Below are positions 1-4,200 of a DNA stretch of 5,882 nucleotides, piece after piece; within the stretch, counting starts at the first letter, position 1, and each line of letters starts with the position of its first letter. Source of the DNA: Chromatiales bacterium. GTDB lineage: Bacteria; Pseudomonadota; Gammaproteobacteria; Steroidobacterales; GCA-2729495. A program made the translations under genes and the position numbers. The notes beneath the pieces were generated by a model. It was not told the origin of the DNA. It was given only the letters and a program-made list of their open reading frames with translations, and did no database searches. The stretch is taken from NCBI GenBank assembly GCA_030614035.1, contig JAUWKW010000104.1:1-5882 (forward strand), given 5' to 3'.

Positions 1-578
1 AGCGGCCGGCGTACGAGATTCGAAAACATCGGCCCCTTGTAACCGAGATCATGGACGGTAAACTCGAGTTCTTCGATTGCCTCCTCCGGCGTATTGCAAG
101 GAATCACGGCCGCCGGCGTCATCCGATCTTCACAGCCCTTATACATGTCCGCCATCATGAGGTTCTGCGCGCGACAAGCCGCGCGGCGCACATCCTCTTC
201 GGGCATGTCCGGCAATAGAAAGCCGATCGTGGGATAGATGATGGCGTAATCGATGCCCATTTCCGGCAGCCGCTCGCGCATCAGCTGCGGCAGCATAGCG
301 GTGGCGCGATCGAGTGTGTTCTCGGCCGGCGCGGCCCAGAACGCCGGGCGGATCTGACCATAACGGCGCCGTTCCTCGACGGACATCTGGTACCAGCTGA
401 AACTGTTTTGATGCCTGAAGCGGTCGAGTACGCGGTCACGGATTTCCGGACCGCCGACTTCTTTGACGTAGTCGAACAGTGCCGGAAAGAATTCGAGCAT
501 GTGGCCGTCGACATCGATGACCGGGTGATCGAACTGCTCCCGGACGGCACTGGATCGCGATGCAGTGGCGTTCGACAT
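1..578 (-). CDS. Amidohydrolase-2 family protein, 3' end missing
   Basis: The reading frame opens at ATG 578-576 and stays open to the left edge, giving about 192 residues of the N-terminal part. After a polar start comes the motif HPVIDVDGHMLE (residues 18-29). This is the beta-1 metal-binding motif of the amidohydrolase_2 family (ACMSD-like TIM-barrel hydrolases and decarboxylases), in the variant where Asp replaces the first His of HxH, which is common in that family. Around residues 109-118 the stretch MGIDYAIIYP fits a following barrel strand. The start is supported by GAGGAGG at 592-586, seven bases upstream. The gene begins 38 bp after the SDR gene on the same strand with no terminator between, so the two are probably cotranscribed. 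The C-terminal metal ligands lie outside the window, so neither the reaction (C-C cleavage, decarboxylation or hydrolysis) nor intactness can be judged. The family call is fairly secure; the substrate is unknown. Confidence 0.85.
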   Translation of the reverse strand, partial: MSNATASRSSAVREQFDHPVIDVDGHMLEFFPALFDYVKEVGGPEIRDRVLDRFRHQNSFSWYQMSVEERRRYGQIRPAFWAAPAENTLDRATAMLPQLMRERLPEMGIDYAIIYPTIGFLLPDMPEEDVRRAACRAQNLMMADMYKGCEDRMTPAAVIPCNTPEEAIEELEFTVHDLGYKGPMFSNLVRRP

Positions 579-585
579 GGGCACC

Positions 586-592
586 CCTCCTC
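586..592 (-). promoter_or_regulatory. Ribosome binding site of the amidohydrolase gene
   Basis: GAGGAGG on the minus strand, seven bases before ATG 578. It fixes the start and lies inside the 38-bp gap after the SDR stop, consistent with translation from a shared mRNA. Confidence 0.7.
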
Positions 593-616
593 AGAAAACC
601 AGTGTGCGGCCCCGGA

Positions 617-1408
617 TTAATGTACCAGTGAGCCGTCCCAGTTGATGGTATGGCCGCTTTGGTCCATCGTCAGATTATCCATAACAACGAGCATGCCGCT
701 GATGCTGTCCTCGATGTCGACCGTGTTCTGCTCCGGGCCGGCGCTCTCACCGTGCGTCAGCACACGGCCGGGTTGTAAGGTCACGACTTTGACGCCCTGG
801 CGCTTCCAGCGAATTGCGACTTCCCGTTGAATGGAGTCCAGTGCCGCTTTACTGGTCTTGTACAGCGAAAAGCCCGGCACCGGGATTCCGTCCTCACCCT
901 GGCCAGTCGTCAGCGCGGCCATGATTTTGAGATTGCCCGCCTTCACATTGGGGTAGAACGATTCGATTACTTTTAGCGGACCCATGGCATTGATGCGGTA
1001 GAAGCGATCGAATTGGTCGTAGTCGATCGAGCCGATCATTTGATAAAGGTCCGGCCCGCGCATCAAACCGGCATTGTTCAATAGCACGTCGATCGGCTGC
1101 TCCTTGTATTTGTCAGCCAATGCGTCGATGCCTTCATGATCCAACAGGTCCAGGTATTCGACCGCAACGTTGTCGTGCCTGGCAGCGAAGTCATTCAGTT
1201 CATCGGCGCTGTCGGGGTCGCGGCAAGTAGCAATGACGTTCCAGCCGAGGTCGGTGTATTGCTTGACGAACTCGAAGCCGAGCCCGCGATTGGACCCGGT
1301 AATCAAGACGGTCGGGGCAGCATCATCGGCAGCGGTCGCCATTCCGGCGACGCCCGATAACAGCAGCGTGATCAGGGGAATGAATTTGTAATGGTTTTGC
1401 ATTCGCAT
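617..1408 (-). CDS. SDR-family oxidoreductase with N-terminal signal peptide
   Basis: A 263-residue classical short-chain dehydrogenase/reductase. Visible motifs are the Rossmann loop TGSNRGLG (37-44), NNAG (111-114), Asn140 in RINAMGP, the active-site YKTSK (Tyr183, Lys187) and PG at 213-214. The usual catalytic Ser about 13 residues before Tyr is not obvious; the region reads ALTTGQGEDG, so Thr167/Thr168 may substitute. Residues 1-27 look like a Sec signal peptide: Arg2 and Lys8, then a hydrophobic core IPLITLLLSGVAG, then an ATA/A cleavage site. That is unusual for an NAD(P)-dependent enzyme. ATG 1408 is preferred because AAGGA (1421-1417) sits eight bases upstream; the internal Met23, which would remove the signal, has no comparable site. 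The gene leads an apparent two-gene operon with the amidohydrolase. Overall it resembles C-factor/carbonyl-reductase-type SDRs, but the substrate is unknown. Confidence 0.9.
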   Translation of the reverse strand: MRMQNHYKFIPLITLLLSGVAGMATAADDAAPTVLITGSNRGLGFEFVKQYTDLGWNVIATCRDPDSADELNDFAARHDNVAVEYLDLLDHEGIDALADKYKEQPIDVLLNNAGLMRGPDLYQMIGSIDYDQFDRFYRINAMGPLKVIESFYPNVKAGNLKIMAALTTGQGEDGIPVPGFSLYKTSKAALDSIQREVAIRWKRQGVKVVTLQPGRVLTHGESAGPEQNTVDIEDSISGMLVVMDNLTMDQSGHTINWDGSLVH

Positions 1409-1416
1409 TGTTGTTT

Positions 1417-1421
1417 TCCTT
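1417..1421 (-). promoter_or_regulatory. Ribosome binding site deciding the SDR start
   Basis: AAGGA on the minus strand with an eight-base spacer to ATG 1408. It supports the longer start that includes the signal peptide, against the cytoplasmic-looking alternative start at Met23. Confidence 0.6.
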
Positions 1422-1456
1422 GGTCCTGCGACAAACGGCTTGAACCGCTTTTCCCT

Positions 1457-1462
1457 ATTCTA
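1457..1462 (-). promoter_or_regulatory. Possible -10 element for the SDR operon
   Basis: TAGAAT on the minus strand, about 50 bases before the SDR start, matching five of six bases of TATAAT. No convincing -35 hexamer lies at 16-18 bp; the nearest candidate, TTGCGC, is about 21 bp away. The same hexamer occurs upstream of the M23 peptidase gene. This is a weak call. Confidence 0.25.
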
Positions 1463-1593
1463 ATCCGGGAAGATCATTCGCTCGCGCAACCAGATCGCCG
1501 GGGTACCGGTTGTCGGCCATCGGCCTAAGCTAGCACATAGCGGGAACCTGGGCCCCTTGAGTGGGGTCGATTTGAGAGTTTGGCCCCAAGCCC

Positions 1594-1621
1594 TTGGCTT
1601 TTGGATAAAAATCCGTATGAT
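1594..1621 (+). promoter_or_regulatory. Sigma70-like promoter of a short transcript
   Basis: TTGGCT (1594-1599) and TATGAT (1616-1621) are separated by 16 bp, a good match to the -35/-10 consensus (four and five of six). Transcription would begin at about 1628, some 33 bases before the small ORF, and the next strong terminator is at 1793-1824, giving a transcript of about 200 nt. The -35 overlaps a small AAGCC/GGCTT hairpin. Confidence 0.5.
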
Positions 1622-1647
1622 TTAGCGCTTCGGCAGCAACAATTTGT

Positions 1648-1660
1648 AGGAGGTGATCCA
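1648..1660 (+). promoter_or_regulatory. Extended Shine-Dalgarno, 13-nt match to anti-SD
   Basis: AGGAGGTGATCCA is complementary over all 13 bases to the conserved 3' end of bacterial 16S rRNA (TGGATCACCTCCT), far longer than the usual 4-6 pairs. Its AGGAGG core is seven bases before ATG 1661, an ideal spacing. This is the main reason to believe the 26-codon ORF is translated. Confidence 0.65.
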
Positions 1661-1741
1661 ATGTCTAGTGAGAGTACGATGGTATCGATGAAACCTTTGT
1701 GTCTCGGCCGGACCGTGGAGCACCCTCCACTCTTCGCCTGA
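1661..1741 (+). CDS. Small ORF, 26-residue peptide of unknown function
   Basis: ATG 1661 to TGA 1739-1741 encodes a 26-residue peptide beginning MSSESTMVSMKPLCLGR and ending TVEHPPLFA. It has one Cys (residue 14), one Lys and one Arg, no hydrophobic membrane segment and no signal peptide. I do not recognise it; it lacks the Glu-x-x-x-Tyr motif of PqqA and is not an obvious amino-acid attenuator leader, as there is no codon run. Support comes from context: a sigma70-like promoter upstream, a 13-base perfect Shine-Dalgarno at ideal spacing, and an intrinsic terminator 50 bases after the stop. Its 3' half overlaps a possible RNA fold (1692-1774), so the transcript may act as RNA, as mRNA, or as both. 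In-frame Met7 and Met10 are less likely starts. Whether it is a functional peptide is unproven. Confidence 0.45.
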   Translation: MSSESTMVSMKPLCLGRTVEHPPLFA

Positions 1742-1774
1742 GATACACGGATCGAGATACCCGATCCAGAGGTT
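1692..1774 (+). ncRNA. Possible structured RNA, three-way junction
   Basis: Hand folding gives a closing helix AACCTTT (1692-1698) with AGAGGTT (1768-1774). Inside, one arm has TCTC/GGC (1702-1708) paired with GCC/GAGA (1736-1743, one bulged T) and a perfect tip GTGGAG-CACC-CTCCAC (1715-1730). A second arm is GGATCG (1749-1754) with CGATCC (1762-1767). All lie on the same short transcript, just before its terminator. The fold matches no RNA family I can name. It overlaps the small ORF, so ribosomes on the ORF would open the closing helix and first arm. No thermodynamic or covariation test was possible. Confidence 0.35.
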
Positions 1775-1792
1775 GAAGATATCTGACCTCAC

Positions 1793-1824
1793 GGAGGGCC
1801 GCAGAAGCGGCCCTTCTTTATTTT
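1793..1824 (+). terminator. Strong intrinsic terminator of the small transcript
   Basis: AGGGCCGC (1795-1802), loop AGAA, GCGGCCCT (1807-1814): eight perfect pairs, extendable to ten with G1793-C1816 and G1794-T1815, followed by TTCTTTATTTT. This is a textbook rho-independent terminator in the plus direction. No long ORF precedes it on this strand, which argues that the upstream short unit is genuinely transcribed. Confidence 0.85.
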
Positions 1825-1946
1825 GGGCCCGGCGCCGCCACTGCGATGAAGCGGTGTGATGAAGACAAATCGAGCGCCGATCTTTAGTGCGGCCATCGCA
1901 TGGCTCTGCAGCCTCTCCGGCGACGCGCTGCTTCCACCACATGGTT

Positions 1947-1966
1947 GTTCCGGGCCGCGCCGGAAC
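1947..1966 (+). repeat. Inverted repeat in the PNPOx-1 leader
   Basis: GTTCCGG (1947-1953) and CCGGAAC (1960-1966) form a perfect 7-bp dyad around a six-base centre. No T-tract follows, so it is not an intrinsic terminator. It lies 59 bases before the PNPOx-1 start and could be an operator or a leader hairpin. Confidence 0.4.
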
Positions 1967-2011
1967 GCATTGCCAGCCACCGGGGGGTAGGATTCAGGCC
2001 GGCACACTAAT

Positions 2012-2017
2012 AAGGAG
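2012..2017 (+). promoter_or_regulatory. Ribosome binding site deciding the PNPOx-1 start
   Basis: AAGGAG, seven bases before ATG 2025. The frame is open upstream to an ATG at 1887, but that start has no such site and would add 46 residues with no counterpart in the paralog, whose start aligns exactly with 2025. Confidence 0.8.
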
Positions 2018-2024
2018 AACAGCG

Positions 2025-2582
2025 ATGAGTATCGCCCATCCCTGGCTCGAAGAACCATGGCCCACCAAGCCACTCCCCAATGAATTGCTGCTGAAAAAAA
2101 TTGAGCGCATTTTGACGATGACCAACATCGCTTATCTCGGCACGGTCGCGAAAGACGGCTCGCCAATAGTCAGCCCGCTCGAGTTTTATCACGACGATTT
2201 GGCAATTTATTTTTTCCCGCAGCCGGGCAGTCCAAAATTGAAAGCGATGCAGCGTGATCCGCGGGTGTCGCTGGCGATTGCCAACCCGATGGCCGGCTGG
2301 GCCTGCATCATGGGTGCTCAGATTTTCGGCCCGGCAACCTTGATGGAGCCCTACACACCGGAGTGGGAACATGGCATGAGCTGCTTCAAGTGGGTCGGGT
2401 CGAAGTTCGAGATGGGAAAACCGTATGACAAACCGCCGGCCGGAATCCTGGCACGGCTGGACCCCGAGCGGATCGTCTACACCGAGCACCTGATGCGCAA
2501 GGAAGGCTACGCGCCCCGCCAGGTCTGGCGCAAAGGCGCCAGCGAACCAAAGGTGACACAGGGTGCCTACGTCAAGCAGTGA
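2025..2582 (+). CDS. PNPOx-like FMN-binding split-barrel protein (copy 1)
   Basis: A 185-residue protein of the pyridoxamine 5'-phosphate oxidase-like superfamily, whose members bind FMN (some F420 or heme) in a homodimeric split beta-barrel. The core is at about 33-108: NIAYLGTVAKDGSPIVSP (34-51), the strand IYFFPQ, then SPKLKAMQRDPRVSLAI (69-85), where the Lys/Arg residues usually contact cofactor phosphate. A conserved C-terminal block RIVYTEHLMRKEG (149-161) is shared with the second copy. There is no signal peptide, so it should be cytoplasmic. Start 2025 has an ideal AAGGAG and matches the paralog. The gene ends 48 bp from the convergent peptidase gene, with a hairpin between. Members include oxidases, reductases and simple flavin binders; the reaction cannot be told from sequence. 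It is about 68% identical to the protein at 3595-4149, so the pair arose by duplication. Confidence 0.88.
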   Translation: MSIAHPWLEEPWPTKPLPNELLLKKIERILTMTNIAYLGTVAKDGSPIVSPLEFYHDDLAIYFFPQPGSPKLKAMQRDPRVSLAIANPMAGWACIMGAQIFGPATLMEPYTPEWEHGMSCFKWVGSKFEMGKPYDKPPAGILARLDPERIVYTEHLMRKEGYAPRQVWRKGASEPKVTQGAYVKQ

Positions 2583-2587
2583 ATGAC

Positions 2588-2629
2588 GGGGTCAGACCCG
2601 GCCTTCAGATACCGGATCGGACTCATTTT
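2588..2629 (+). repeat. REP-like hairpin in a convergent gap, possible terminator
   Basis: GGGGTCAGACCCGG (2588-2601) pairs imperfectly with CCGGATCGGACTC (2612-2624): about 11 pairs with two mismatches and a ten-base loop, followed by ATTTT. It fills the gap between the PNPOx-1 stop and the peptidase stop. The GGGGTCAGACCC core resembles palindromic intergenic repeats known from gammaproteobacterial genomes, some tied to REP-associated transposases. It could also terminate PNPOx-1 transcription; on the minus strand there is no T-tract. The repeat identity is from memory, and only one copy is seen here. Confidence 0.45.
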
Positions 2630-2630
2630 C

Positions 2631-3449
2631 CTATTCGACACCGACGACCGGACCACCCAGACCGGGTAGCGAGAACGGATCCACCCGCGCGTCGGTAATG
2701 CGCACGCCCCAGTGCAGGTGTGGGCCGGTGACCCGGCCGGTCGCACCGGCCAACCCGATGACCTGTCCCTGCTCCACCATGTCACCGGGCGCGACGCGTA
2801 TTTCGGACAGGTGCAGGTAGGCCGAGTAAACGCCCAGGCCGTGATCGATAAACACAGCGTTGCCGCTGAAAAATAGGTTCTTGGCCAAAACGATGCGGCC
2901 GCGATTGCTCGCCTGTATCTCAGTGCCGGTGGACGCGGTCAGATCGGCACCTGAATGCGGCGCGCGCGGTTGGTCGTTGAAAACGCGCCGGTGGCCGAAA
3001 TTGCGCCCGCCGGCGACGCCCGGAATCGGTACCTGGAACGGTTCTGTCCAATACGCTGTTGGTGTAAGCGTTTCGTATATCGCTGCGATCTCATCGGCTT
3101 CGCGGGCGGCGCGGGCGCCGTCGGCTTCGCTCAAGTCAACATACTTCGGCGCGACGTCCAGCCGCGTCGTCGGAAAGTCCCTGGATTCGACGGTGACCGT
3201 TTCGGTCAGCGTGCGCGTGTGACCGTCGGCATACGTGAAGGTCACGGCGGCCGGGTAATCGCCCGCTGCGGTGCCGAGGTCGACACCAATGACCGTGAAC
3301 CACCGGTCCTGCAACTGCGCGAATGGAATCTGCTGCTTGTTCCAGACGATATGAATTGAGGCCAGGCCGGCTTCCTCCGGGTATTCAAGCTGGACCGCCT
3401 GACCCTGACCCGCGATCAATGCCGCTGCGACTGCGCCCAGCAAATTCAC
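2631..3449 (-). CDS. M23-family (LytM-type) metallopeptidase, exported
   Basis: A 272-residue peptidase M23 protein expected to cut peptidoglycan cross-links. The C-terminal LytM domain (about 150-262) has all catalytic elements: HSGAD (zinc ligands His165 and Asp169), YLHL (His213) and HLH (244-246, zinc ligand His246). The core glycine-rich strands VFIDHGLGVYSAYLH and GQVIGLAGATGRVTGPHLH are intact. An N-terminal beta-rich, Ig-like region (about 20-100) and the DFPTTRLDVAPKYV linker match M23 proteins with this two-domain layout. The start is GTG 3449: no in-frame start exists between it and the TAG at 3485-3483, and AGGA lies 11 bases upstream. Residues 1-18 form a short hydrophobic signal-like segment ending GQA, but with no positive residue in the n-region. 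The gene is convergent with PNPOx-1 and divergent from PNPOx-2; it has no obvious functional link to either. Confidence 0.92.
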   Translation of the reverse strand: MNLLGAVAAALIAGQGQAVQLEYPEEAGLASIHIVWNKQQIPFAQLQDRWFTVIGVDLGTAAGDYPAAVTFTYADGHTRTLTETVTVESRDFPTTRLDVAPKYVDLSEADGARAAREADEIAAIYETLTPTAYWTEPFQVPIPGVAGGRNFGHRRVFNDQPRAPHSGADLTASTGTEIQASNRGRIVLAKNLFFSGNAVFIDHGLGVYSAYLHLSEIRVAPGDMVEQGQVIGLAGATGRVTGPHLHWGVRITDARVDPFSLPGLGGPVVGVE

Positions 3450-3479
3450 ACTGCATGCTTTCCTGTGTTCACCTGCAGG

Positions 3480-3485
3480 ATTCTA
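3480..3485 (-). promoter_or_regulatory. Possible -10 element for the M23 peptidase gene
   Basis: TAGAAT on the minus strand, 30 bases before the GTG start, predicting a short leader. No good -35 is visible at 16-18 bp. It is the same hexamer as the candidate for the SDR operon. Confidence 0.25.
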
Positions 3486-3524
3486 CACGCAGAGCGCGTG
3501 CGGTTCGGTGGTGCATAGCACGCG

Positions 3525-3538
3525 CCGGCCCAGGCCGG
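3525..3538 (+). repeat. Inverted repeat upstream of PNPOx-2
   Basis: CCGGCC-CA-GGCCGG, a perfect 6-bp dyad with a two-base centre, lies in the 145-bp divergent gap between the peptidase and PNPOx-2. A shorter dyad GTGC-ATA-GCAC (3511-3521) is beside it. The position is suitable for an operator controlling one or both genes. The remaining gap holds only leaders and weak promoter candidates. Confidence 0.3.
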
Positions 3539-3582
3539 ATGGTAGGATGGATCGGCACTGGTCCCCGCTAACAACACTAATA

Positions 3583-3588
3583 AAGGAG
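3583..3588 (+). promoter_or_regulatory. Ribosome binding site deciding the PNPOx-2 start
   Basis: AAGGAG, six bases before ATG 3595. The surrounding leader (cactaataaaggag) is nearly identical to that of PNPOx-1, which rules out the longer in-frame start at 3508. Confidence 0.8.
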
Positions 3589-3594
3589 AGCACC

Positions 3595-4149
3595 ATGAGC
3601 TTAGCCCACCCCTGGCTCGAGCAGGAGCCTTGGCCGACGGAGCAGATGCCGCTGGACATGTTAATGAAGCGCATCGAACGTGTGCTGACACTGACCAACA
3701 TCGGTTACCTCGGTACGGTGGCGAAAGACGGCTCACCAATCGTCAGTCCCGTGGAGTTCTACAACGAAGGACTGTCTTTGTATTTTTTCCCGCAGCCAAA
3801 CAGTCCGAAACTGAGAGCAATGCAACGCGACCCGCGTGTCGCGATGGCTATTGCCAACCCGATGGCCGGTTGGGCCTGTGTGATGGGCTGCCAGTTGTTC
3901 GGTGACGCCACGCTGCTCGATGTCGACACGCCCGAATGGGAACACGGGATGAAAGTTTTCAAATTCGTCGGTTCAAACTTTGAACTGGGCCGGGACGTGG
4001 CAGCGAAACCCCGCGGCCAGATCGCACGAATTGATCCCAACCGAATTGTGTACACCGAGCATCTGATGCGCAAGGAAGGCTTTGCGCCGCGGCAGATCTG
4101 GCGCAAAGGGGAAACCGAAACGCGGGTCGTACCGGGCGGCAACATATAA
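3595..4149 (+). CDS. PNPOx-like FMN-binding split-barrel protein (copy 2)
   Basis: A 184-residue paralog of the 2025-2582 protein. The same landmarks are present: MSLAHPWLE at the N-terminus, NIGYLGTVAKDGSPIVSP (35-52), YFFPQPNSPKLRAMQRDPRV (63-82), AIANPMAGWAC (85-95), TPEWEHGM (112-119) and RIVYTEHLMRKEG (150-162). Hand alignment gives about 126 identities over 184 positions. Differences cluster at 105-145 and in the last 15 residues; in PNPOx-like proteins such positions near the active-site rim often set substrate preference, so the copies may have diverged in specificity. Unlike copy 1, this gene heads an apparent operon: a Cys-rich lipoprotein follows after 51 bp, then an FMN reductase after 8 bp. 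The reductase could supply reduced flavin or act on the same pathway, which is inference. No signal peptide; cytoplasmic. Confidence 0.88.
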   Translation: MSLAHPWLEQEPWPTEQMPLDMLMKRIERVLTLTNIGYLGTVAKDGSPIVSPVEFYNEGLSLYFFPQPNSPKLRAMQRDPRVAMAIANPMAGWACVMGCQLFGDATLLDVDTPEWEHGMKVFKFVGSNFELGRDVAAKPRGQIARIDPNRIVYTEHLMRKEGFAPRQIWRKGETETRVVPGGNI

Positions 4150-4168
4150 AGGAAAACAACTAAAACTG

Positions 4169-4179
4169 GGGCGTAGCCC
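4169..4179 (+). other. Small hairpin between PNPOx-2 and the lipoprotein gene
   Basis: GGGC-GTA-GCCC, a four-pair hairpin with no T-tract, lies in the 51-bp gap. It is too weak to be a terminator but might influence differential expression within the operon. The gap also carries an AAGGAAAACAAC (4149-4160) that looks like a ribosome site but is followed by TAA, not a start codon. Confidence 0.2.
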
Positions 4180-4188
4180 GATTGATTG

Positions 4189-4194
4189 AAGGAG
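4189..4194 (+). promoter_or_regulatory. Ribosome binding site deciding the lipoprotein start
   Basis: AAGGAG six bases before ATG 4201. An in-frame TTG at 4186 lies immediately beside this site and would translate through it, so 4201 is the real start. Confidence 0.8.
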
Positions 4195-4200
4195 ACAACA

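Larger units (their letters stand above)
1409..2024. other. 616-bp intergenic region between divergent genes
   Basis: The region separates the leftward SDR operon from the rightward PNPOx gene. Going right it holds the SDR leader, then a G/C-block stretch at 1550-1600 with short inverted repeats (CCCC 1553-1556 with GGGG 1563-1566; AAGCC 1588-1592 with GGCTT 1596-1600). Next comes a self-contained small transcription unit (about 1594-1824), listed separately. The stretch 1825-1940 shows no gene, only a direct GATGAAG repeat at about 1842-1848 and 1855-1861. A strong inverted repeat at 1947-1966 and the PNPOx leader complete it. No protein gene over 30 codons with a plausible ribosome site was found apart from upstream extensions of neighbouring frames. 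Confidence 0.6.

Noticed and set aside
1692..1774. tRNA-like cloverleaf
   Set aside because: No TTCGAAT-type T-loop, no D-loop GG, no 7-bp acceptor stem with CCA-adjacent end; the helix lengths do not fit a tRNA.
1730..1790. CTGAGA with a nearby GATACCC suggested a TPP riboswitch
   Set aside because: The order and spacing of the conserved TPP elements are wrong, and the GGGGTGC-type 5' arm and the downstream CTGATCTGG and CGTAGGGA blocks are absent.
1769..1814. Transcription attenuator controlling PNPOx-1
   Set aside because: The competing pairings (4-5 bp) are much weaker than the 8-10 bp terminator stem, there is no run of regulatory codons, and PNPOx-1 starts 200 bases further on with its own leader. 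Kept only as a weak possibility in the findings.
1887..2024. N-terminal extension of PNPOx-1 from ATG 1887
   Set aside because: No ribosome site at 1887, and it would cross an inverted repeat. ATG 2025 has an ideal AAGGAG and aligns with the paralog start.
2007..2489. Minus-strand open frame (160 codons) antisense to PNPOx-1
   Set aside because: Low-complexity Arg/His-rich composition, no motif and no ribosome site; the plus-strand gene is clearly real.
3508..3594. N-terminal extension of PNPOx-2 from a start at 3508
   Set aside because: The extension covers the dyad and leader; ATG 3595 has AAGGAG and the conserved MS-AHPWLE start.
4149..4160. AAGGAAAACAAC after the PNPOx-2 stop, identical over 12 bases to the SDR ribosome-site leader
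   Set aside because: It is followed by TAA rather than a start codon, and the frame after it encodes nothing; probably coincidence in an A-rich spacer.
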